Assembly (NCBI GenBank): GCA_963575745.1
Contig: CAUYUJ010021690.1
Location: 47,501 to 111,500 of the forward strand
Source: Prorocentrum cordatum
Lineage: Eukaryota; Sar; Dinophyceae; Prorocentrales; Prorocentraceae
Reading direction: 5' to 3'
DNA: 64,000 bases
Shown: positions 13,001-23,187 of the stretch, in pieces
Layout: the number at the start of each line of letters is the position of its first letter
How positions within the stretch are numbered: position 1 is the first letter of the stretch
Notes under the pieces: generated by a model
Told to the model about the DNA's origin: nothing
Database searches by the model: none
Seen by the model: only the letters and a program-made list of their open reading frames with translations
Translations under genes and position numbers: made by a program

Positions 13001-16000
13001 GCTTTAGCCTTAGAAATCATGTATACTGTATGTAACACACTAAGAGTCGGGAAAGGTCGCACTCTTACGATCAGGCAGATTGTGCAGGCCAGAGCGCGGG
13101 CAATCGCCCGCCAATCGGTGTTGGCCGCGTTGCTGCTGCGGGGACAGGACTAGCCTCCGCCCCCCCCCGTCCTGATGCAGTGTGACTCCTCCTCCTCCTC
13201 CTCCTCCTCCTCCTCCTCCTCCTCCTCCTCCTCCTCCTTGTCCTCCTCTTTTTCCTCCTCCTCCTCCTCCTCGCCCTCCTCCTCTTCCTCCTCCTCCTCC
13301 TCCTCACCCTTGGGGGTCGGAAGGCCGCCATACCCATCCAGTTTGGAACTCATCCTCCCGCGGCCTCCTCGTTCGTGCCCCCCGCTTCCTGCCACCTCCT
13401 GCCGCTCTCCTCCCTGCCGCTCCCGAGCGCCCCTCCCCCAGCAGCCGCGCGCCGCGCGCCTCGCCTCTCGCTTCTGCTCCGCGGCCCCCCCCCGACGTGC
13501 CGCGGGCGCCCGCCTCCCGTGCCGCCGGACGATTTAGCGGAGGGCGGACACGCAAACCCGGAGGCGACGATGATCGACTGCCAGGGCGCCGAAGAGCGGT
13601 GTAGGATGATTGAACTTCTCCGCCCCCGGGGGCGCCTGCCCTCCAGGCGGCCGCAGAGTTTGTGCCCCTGCGGTGCCGCGCAGGGGCACGAGCTTGGCAG
13701 CCGCCCGGGAGGCAGGCGTCCCCGAGGGCGAGGAGGAGGAGGAGGAGGAGGAGGAGGAGGAGGAGGAGGAGGAGGAGGAGGAGGAGGAGGAGGAGGAGGA
13801 GGAGGAGGAGGAGGAGGAGGAGGAGGAGGAGGAAAAGGAGGAGGCAGAGGAGCAGGAGCAGGAGGAGGAGCAGGAGGAGGAGGAGGAGGAGGAGGAGGAG
13901 GAGGAGGAGGAGGAGGAGGAGGAGGAGGAGGAGGAGGAGGAGGAGGAGGAAAAGGAACGGTTCATCCTGTACCGTTTTTCGGCCCCCCAGCGACAGGGGC
14001 GAACCGCCCAAGGGGGGAGCAGCGCATGCACCGGGGGGGCGCCGAGGGAGGGCGCGGTGCCTTCGGCGAGGCCCCCCCGGCGGAGGTGCGTACCATGCCC
14101 GCGCCTGGGCTGCTCGCCCGCGGCGCCGCCCCCGAGAAACTCCGGCTCGCAAGGGTGAAACCGAGCTCGACGAGGGACAACAACCTACATCAGTCGGGCC
14201 TGTCCCTTTACAGGGGGAATATTCAAAAACAGTCAAAAATAGTCAGGGGACTATTTTTGGACCAATTTTCGCTATTTTGCAATATTTTTGGGGGTATTTT
14301 TGATTTTTCGTCCAAAATCCCCCTCTAGGGAGACATGCCAACATAAAGTCGGTATCGTTTCACCGATCCCCATCCCCATGTGCATCCTCTGCTAGACCCC
14401 CACCAAATTACCCCCCCCAGCTGGAGATGCACCCCTCGAAGCCCGAAGGATACGGCCTATGTCCCCATCTAGGGGAGTAAATCGGCCAGTGGGTCCCAGG
14501 CCACGCCGCTTGGGAGGGGGATCGGTTGAACGATGCTCAATAAACATAGACTTTCGGAGGTCTTGCAGCGGAAAGCGTGGCGTTCCCACACCAAGCATCG
14601 ATGGACGGCCTGGGGCCTCAGGGTTGGGTTTCTTGTGGAGGGTGTCTTCTGGTCGGGCCCCTAGTGTATGGTGCCCCTCGAAGAAAGAAAGTCATAAACA
14701 TAAACTTTCGGCGCTCCGCGTTGATTTCCTGCATCCGTGCCAGGCCCCGCCTTCGGCGCCGCTCCCGGCGCCGCTCCCGGCGCGCCCCGCGCGCCAGGGA
14801 GGGGGGCGGGCCCCGCGCAGACCCGAGAAGCCCGCGCGGAGCGCCAGACGCCTGTGCTTCTGCCGCTGCTGCCTCTCCTGGCTCGACTTGCTGCTCCCCC
14901 CCCCCTCCTCCTCCTCCTCCTCCTCCTCCTCCTCCTCCTCCTCCTCCTCCTCCGCCTCCTCCTCCTCGCCCTCGGGGACGCCTGCCTCCCGGGCGGCTGC
15001 CGAGCTCGTGCCCCTGCGCGGCACCGCAGGCCCTCCTCCTCCAGCCGCGCGCGTGCGCCGCCGCGCCGCCGCCGCCTCCGCGGGTCGAGGGCGGGAGAGC
15101 TGCCACCGGCGGGGCCCCGCACTCCCGGGGGGGGCCCGCCGAGCGTGTGCTGCCCGCCTGCTGCGCACCACTCGCTCGCCGCGGTGTGCTCCCGCGCTCG
15201 CCCCCGAAGGGCAACGTTCGCTCCGCCGCCGCCGATCAAGAGCGTACACCTTAGGCGATGCTTAAGAAAACCTAAGTTTTCGTCCAGAGTCTCGATTATT
15301 CTTAACTTTTTCAATGTAAATCCCAAGATTTTGACAGAAGTTCTGGGTTTTATTCAATTTCTGAGACTATGAATTTCTTAACCCATGATTTCTTAAGCAT
15401 TTCGCATGGTGTACTCGCTCCCCCACCCCTGAGATCCGACGTGGCGGAAATAACTATTGCAGCATCGTGGGAAGCCGCGCCCGGAGCCCCAGGCCCCCCT
15501 CTTTCTACGCCACTCTCCGAGCCGGATCGATCTGTGAGGCTCCCAGGGCCCGAAAATTGCGAGAACGCCCAGCTCGAGCAAAAATGGAGTCGCCAGGCTC
15601 TCAGGGACCCCCCCACGCGAAGAGACGACGGCTCACCAAAACAGGCCCCCCCCCGCGCCCCCCGCCAGACGGACGAGACGGACCCCCCCCGGCGCGGGAC
15701 GACGCCGGGGCGTCGAGACCTGCACGCCCCCGCGCCCCCCGGTGGGGCAGCTCCTTGCCGCCGGAGGAGGAGGAGGAGGAGGAGGAGAGGGGGGGGGGCA
15801 GGGGAGGAGGAGGAGGAGGAGGAGGAGGAGGAGGAGGAGGAGGAGGAGGAGGAGGAGGAGGAGGAGGAGGAGGAGGAGGAGGAGGAGGGGAGGAGGAGGA
15901 GGAGGAGGAGGAGGAGGAGGAGGAGGAGGAGGAGGAGGAGGAATGAGAGGAGTTGATGATGGTGAGCTCCGGAGCGAGCGGGCCGCCCCTGGCGTGCGAC

Positions 16001-19000
16001 GCTCGAGAGGGCCATCGCAGTGGCGGACACGCGCGGGCCCAAGTGAAGGCGCCCTGGGACACACAAATAAATATACACAAATGACAGGGTTTCCCTTATT
16101 TTCCCCCTATTTTCGGGGTCTGTGTCTTCCCCCCCCACTTCCCATATTTTCCCACATTCTCTGGGGAATCGACGATTCATTGTGTCTGTGTGTGTGTGTG
16201 TGTGTGTGTTTTTTTCCCTCCTGACCACAGCCGGGCCCTCGCCCTGCCGAGCCATACGCCCTTTGCCGCCGCTGCCCCCCGCGCCGCCGCGTGGCCCCCC
16301 GGCGGTCGGGCCCACGGTCGGGCGCGCGCGGAGGCGCCCCGCCCTCACTCCCCCCGGCGCTGCGCCAGGCGTGCGGCGGCCGCCGCCGTGTAGCCACTTT
16401 GGCTCACAGGGGCGCGCTGCGTTTTTTTCTCCAGCGCCGCGCTGCAGCACGGACCGCGCACCGGACCACCCCGCGGTCCAACCCTCTAGGCCTCCTATCG
16501 GGGGTGGACAGACCTCCTACCCTGACACGTCGATTAGCGAATTGTCCGTTTTCGGTTCTCCAGAGGGCGCCGCGGCCGTCATTTTCCAGGCTTGCGCCCG
16601 CCAGGTTTGGGCCCGAGGGCGTTTTCGCTAAACCACGTTGTACTAAAGGGGGGTCTGTCCATCCCCGATCCTAGATGGGGTCCGAGCAGATGGGGTCGAA
16701 GGATCGCTCCGCATCGCCGATGCATCGCCGATGCGGGGCCCGATTTGCCTCGCGCCGACGCCGCCGATGCGCCGCTGACGTCGACGATGCATCGCTGGCG
16801 CATTGCCGATGCATCGCCATTGTATCGGCGATGCGGCGCGATCCTCCGACCCCATCTACTCCAATCCCATCTAGGAGGCCTCTAAACCCGGAGGCCCGAA
16901 TTTGCCCGTCCTTTCCACGGGGGGGGGGTCGGGGAACATGGAGCAAAAACACATGTGGAGCCCGCGCACCCCCCCCCCAACCCGAGATGCGGGTCTTCGG
17001 GTTGGGTTGGGGTGGTCTGGTAGGTAGTCGAGCACGGTTGCGCAGATCCAGGGGGTCGGTCAGGGCTCTCGGGGCGATGGGCTGTGCGGAAAGCAGCACG
17101 GCGGTCGTGGCCCGTTCTCGCAAGCCAGCGCCGAGGGATGATGCGCTCGTGGACTACCTCCTCTCCCGGCGCGGCGGCGCCGCTCACAGCGCGACGAGCC
17201 CGAGACTCTCGGGGGAAGTCGGAGTTGTCGGCCTTGACGGGGCAGCCAAGTGCGATCTGGACGGCGACGCGATGAGGACCCCGTGCTGCTGCGAGGACCC
17301 GGAGCTGACGACGCTGAAGCTCGAGAAGAAAGACGGGGCGGGCGCGTACGGCGTGCGCCTGGTCTACGCGGAGGACAGCAGGGAGGCCGGCCTGATGATC
17401 ATGCTCATCGCCAAGGGAGGTGCGATGAGCCAGTGGCTCGAGCGGCACCCCTCGGCGGTCGTGGCCCCTGGCGACAGCATCGTCTCCGTGAACGGCGTCA
17501 CGGCGCCGTGGGCGATTTTGGAGGAGATGGCCAAGTCACTGGCCGTCGAGATGGTCGTCCGCCGCGCCGCGCCAGGGGCGATGGCTGTCCTGTCGCAGTG
17601 CTGCGTCACGGACCGGAGCCTCAGGTCCACCGCGCTCGTCGTGAAGCGCACGGTCCGGGCCGGCGACATCTCGATGGACTCCTGCGCCATCTGCATGGAG
17701 GACGTGGAGAGCGAGGAGCGGGTCGTGGGCCTGCCCTGCGGCCATCAGTACCGTTGAATCTATCCCTATCCCCACCAGGCCATGGCATCTGAGCCTCGAC
17801 ATCTCAGCACCCCGGTTGGGGATATACCCCTCGAAACCCGAAGGGAAAGGCCTATATGCCCATCCAGAGGGGTACGGTATTTTCGTGTCGTGTCGACCAG
17901 CGGCGACCCCGCCGCTGGCGTTCAACGTTGAACGCCGCCGGCGACCCAGATTCGTTCGATGTTCAACGATGGGACGTTTCGGAAACGTCCGATCGTTCAA
18001 AGCTGAACGACCCCTCCCCGCGGTGTCCAGAACCAACGCCGGGGTCGACACCACACGATCCTGCAGTAAATCGGTCAGCGGGGCCAAGGCCATGCCAGTG
18101 GGGTCATGGATCGCTTGAGCGATGCTCAGGCCACGGGTTCCACCACGGGTGCATCGTGCGGTGGTTGGCGTTCCACGGCTCCGGTGGCTGTCCGCTCTGC
18201 AGGGAGGTTGTTGATTGACCCGGGGTCGGAGAGTGTAGCGGCCGCTCCAGGAGTGCCGCTTGCGTCTGGCAAGCTCGGCACGGGAGCGCAGCATCTCCGC
18301 CGTCGGTGTGCTGGTCATGTAGGGGAGCGGAGAATGGCATAAACATAACCACTCGGAGGTCCGCGCGGCTTTCTCGGATTGGCGCTGGGCCCCCCTCCCT
18401 GGCGCGCGGAGCGCGCCACGGCGCCGCTGGAGGCGCCGCCAGGGGGGTCCAGCGCGGATCCGAGAAATCCGCGCGGAGTGCCAAAAGTCTAATGCTTATG
18501 GCGTTTTTTTATCTTCATCTTCTTCTTCATCGTTTTTTTCTTTAATGCCGCTTGTGTCTGGCAAGCTCGGCACGGCAGTGCAGCATCTCCGCTAACAGCG
18601 TGATGGTCATGGCCGAGTGTTTGAGAGGACATGTTCTCGCTCTGTCTGCCGCTCTATTCCTGTCCTCGTCCTCCCGTCTCTGATGCCTGCTTTCCGACCT
18701 CACCCCCCGCGCGAGGCCGTTATACGCGCGCTCATTCTTTCGTGAGTGCGTGCCCACATCCTCGAGCTACTGTGAGAGTGTTGCCTCCACCGTGCAAGAT
18801 CGCTGTAAGGGTGCCGTGCCAACATCTTTCAGCAGGTCAGAAGCAAGTTATTTCTTGATTCGGAAGGTCTTCGACCCGATCTCTAATCCTTGCAAAACAA
18901 GCCCTCTCGTTGTCTCACTCGCTAGCGCGTTGTTTCACCGCTGCAAGTGCCACAGGAACATGTACCAAACGCCTCGTGTGCTTCAGAGCCTCGCAAGGTG

Positions 19001-20393
19001 TAGGATTTACTGTTTTCGATCCTTTTTTGTGTGTGCGACTATCTTCGCCTCAAGCAGTGGGAGGCCGAGGTGAAGTTCCCTCGTGAATACCTCGATTGAC
19101 TTGCAGCTTCTCTCGGCTCTTCGATCAAGTCGCCCACATCGTTTCGAATTCTTGACGCTTCGGGTAACCATCCAGAAACGATGCCCAGGCGAGTTGCCTT
19201 GACAAGGGACGTGTAGGATTAAGCAGTGGAGCAGAGAGGGGGGGCTGTCGTCAAACCGAAACGCGGGATCAGCCTGACCAGACCCATGAGTCAACCACAA
19301 ATGCCCCCCGCGGAACTTTCGATCTGTGAGCTTCTTGGACGCTTGTTTTGACCATCATGGGTCCCCCATCGGGGACATGCCAGAAGCCTTTTTCCCAACC
19401 CTCATGTATTGGGCTCCTGCTTTGATTAGAGCGCTGTGGTCTCCACGTATCCCGCCTCCTTTATCCTCCGTGCTTCCCTCCTGTCGTCTGCCTCCTCCTG
19501 CGCTGCCCCGTGAGTGGCTGTGAACTGCGCAGCTGTCGCCACTTTCATGGGCTCCTGGGAGGTCCAGCGGAGTCGGGGGCCACGCGCATCCAGACGAGAC
19601 CTCGCTGCTCCCCTGGGTGGCTGTGAACTGCGCAGCTGTCGCCACTTTCGTGGGCTCCTGGGAGTTCCAGCGGAGTTGGGGGCCACGCGCATCCAGACGG
19701 GACCTCGCTGCTCCCTGGGTGGCTGTGAACTGCGCAGCTGTCGCCACTTTCGTGGGCTCCTGGGAGGTCAAGCGGAGTTGGGGGCCACGCGCATCCAGAC
19801 GAGACCTTGCTGCTCCCTGGGTGGTTGTGAACTGCGCAGCTGTCGCCACTTTCGTGGGCTCCTGGGGAGGTCCAGCGGAGTCGGGGGCCACGCGCATCCA
19901 GACGGGACCTCGCTGCTCCCTGGGTGGCTGTGTACTGCGCAGCTGTCGCCACTTTCGTGGGCTCCTGTGAGGTCTGGCGGAGGTTGGGGGCCGCGCGCAT
20001 CCAGACCAGGCCTCGCTGGGTCATGGGTCCAGGTGGGCTGCCGGTGGGGTGGGGAAAGGGGCTGTCCATTGACAGGGAGCAGTGGTCCAGCTACCCACAG
20101 GTCGCAAGCCGTCTCGCTCACTCCCACCCACTCCAGCACAGAATTGGCACCCGAGTCTCAGCAGGGACAGAGGCCGCCATCGACAACCATCGGGCACACG
20201 TAGGGCCATATGCTGCCCCCCCTCCTCTCGCCCCCGTCAAAAGTAAGGTAAAGTAATCGTGGGGCGCCTGGACATGATCCAGATTTTGTATTGTTTTTTG
20301 ATCGGGGTGGCGGGGGTGTTGGCATTTGTCCTGGTTTGTCGCCGGTGGGGTGGAGTTGATATGTGTATATGTATATATATATACATATGTATA

Positions 20394-20427
<34 letters not shown>

Positions 20428-23156
20428 CCTTCATAAATACATATGTATATATGTATACATATTCATATGTAATTAGCAAGGGGCAGTGATCAAACCTGGC
20501 CCGAAAGGGCAGACGTGGGTTGGAATACTTAGCATCTTTCGTAAAAACACCTACGGGATTGATGGGAGAACGCGATGGCCGAATGGGGTGCCTCCGAGGG
20601 CGGATTTGCCGCCGACGAGGACCGTTGCGACCGAGCCGCCACCGCTTCTTGTGGCGCCTCTGGGGGCGGGCCTGTCGCCAGCGAAGGCTTGTACCGACCC
20701 ATGCCCCCGAGGCCTTTTGTGTTCTTCGCGGCGTGGAGCCCTGTAGGTCTCGATGCTTCTCTCGGGCCGGACGAAAGGGGGGATTGGTAAGGGGGGGTTG
20801 CGAAATCTGCTGCATGAAGCCGGTTTCGGCCCCATCGAGGGGTCCATTCCTCGATACACGGGCGCCTCCCGGCGCTGGGAGGCGCCAGGAAAATCAGCTA
20901 CGCGAGCTGATTCTCAAACCCCCCCTCTGCTATCCCCCCCTTTCGCCCGACCCGACCCTCCCCGCTCCCCCCCCCCATGGGGTAGCTCGTGGCTGTTTTT
21001 CGGCTGTGGGGAGCACAGCTCCCCCTCCTCCCCCTCCTCCTCCTCCTCCTCCTCCTCCTCCTCCTCCTCCTCCTCCAGTGGAGTAGCTCTTCATGTAGCG
21101 CCGTTTTTTTCACAGCCTCCGGTGGCCCTCTGTGAGAGGGCCGCTGGAGGCCGAGGCCGCGGCCCCTTTCCCCCCCCGGGGGCGTGGTGGTTTTACCGCG
21201 CGAGTGCCTCGGCAGAGAAGGCTGGCGCTCTCTCTTTCGGAGGTGGACAGACTTTCTTCAGGAGGGGAAAACAAGAACACACAGACACAACGAGTCGTCG
21301 ATCCCCCAGAAAATCTTGGGAAAGTATGGGAGGTGGGGGGGGAAGACAGTGACCCAGAGAATATGGGGAAATATGTGGAATCCTTTTATTTGTGGGTACA
21401 CCTTGGGCGATGCTTAAGAAAACCCAAGTTTTCGTCCAGAGTCTCGATTATTCTTAATGTTTTCATGTAAATCCTACGACTTCGATGGAAATTCTGGGCT
21501 CTTACTCCAGTTCTGAGACTATGAATTTCTTAACCCATGATTTCTTAAGCATTTCGCAGGGTGTATTTGTTTGTGTGTCCCAGGGCCCCTTCAGAGAAAG
21601 CTGGCGCTCTCTTTTGCGGGGGTGTGGCGGACCTTCTGCCCCGACACGCCGATCATTGCATTGTCCGCGTTCGGTCCTCCAGAGGGCGCGCCGCGGCCGT
21701 CGTCTTCCAGGCTTGCGCCCGCCAGGTTTGGGCCCGAGGTCGTTTTCTCTAAACCACGTTTTACTAAAGTCGATATCGTTTAACCAATCCCCATCCCAAT
21801 CCCCATCCCCTTCGAGACCCCCACCAAATCACCACCCCAGTTGGGGATATATCCCTCGAAACCCGAAGGGAACGGCCTATATCCCCATCTAGGGGAGTAA
21901 ACCGGTCAGTGTGGGCCAGGCCAAGCCGCTGGGGATGGGGATCGGTTAAACGATACTCATAAAGGGGGGTCTGTCCATCCCCGACTGTTCTTCCCGCGCC
22001 TCTGGGTGCGGTGTTGCCGCCGCCGAGGGCACCGCAGTTCCCCTGTCTCGCCTGCCGGCCGACCGGAGCCAGGAGCCGAAGCGGAGGGCTGCGTCTCCCG
22101 CTGTCCTCCCCGCGATGGATATGCCTCGCGTGCGCGCTGCTGGCTTCCTCTCCGGAGGGCCGAAACGGGGACGGGGATAACGGGTGCGAGGGCCAATGCC
22201 ATTTCCTGCCCATCTTGAGCAGGAGTCGTTGCTGGTCTCGCCGCGAACGTCGTCGGCTTACAGTCGAGTTTGATTTTGTAGGTCGGCCCTTCGAAATCAA
22301 GGGTGCCCTAGCGTCCTCTGTGTCGCGACCCATGTCGTCTACATTCCTGTGGCAACGTGGCCCTCAGGTCTCGTGTCCTCTCGCGTGTCGTACCCAATCG
22401 AAATCGACTGTGCGGGCGGGAAGCGCCCACCCGACTGCGGGCGACGTCGCTTTGAGGCAACGGCTGCAGTTGGACACCACCCCCGTTTTTGCAGTCCCAA
22501 TTTTCGTGCGTGCAAATCCTCGACGTGGCGATCACGCCGCCATCGTCGGCAGCCGACGGCCTGGGCGAGGGAGCCACGGCGCTTTGCGTGGAGCAGCGGT
22601 GCCCCGCGTCGGCTTTGCGCCGTGGCCTCGGCCAGTTACAGATCGTCGGCCGATGCGTGTGTTCAGTTTCACAGGTTCGTGCCGCTTCGACATGGCGGTG
22701 ACGCCGCCGCGGGCATTCAAGGTTGAACGCCATCTGGGCGCGGCCCGTTTGGGCCCCCAGGGCCCGCAGAAAGCGATTCGCGACGCGAGATCCAGACGAC
22801 TGGTGGGGACGGGAGCTTGTGGGGGCCTTCAAAGATGGAGATCATTCAAAATTCAACGGTCCACGCGGTATCGGAAATTCGGGCCGACGTCGTCACGGCA
22901 GGAACTTTTGGTATTACCATTGCAGTGGTTCATATCGTTCGGTTGCTGTCAGGGTGAGCTTCGCAGTGGACAGAGGCGTCGCCAGTGTCGTCGAGGTTCT
23001 GCCACTCCAGGCCAGGTGCGGGGACTGCTCGGGCCGAGCAGGCACGACCCCTGCCAGACCCTGCGCAGCGTGCCGCTTCATGCAGACCGACCGGTCGGCT
23101 GGAGCACCTGGTGCGGTCCAGGAGGAGGAGGAGGAGGAGGAGGAGGAGGAGGAGGA

Positions 23157-23187
<31 letters not shown>

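Noticed and set aside
13304-14328. Poly-Gly, poly-Glu, poly-Ser and poly-Leu frames over GGA/CCT tracts here and at 690, 15.8, 23.1, 42.5, 59.9 and 63.5 kb
   Set aside because: Open in several frames and on both strands at once. No conserved flanking domain.
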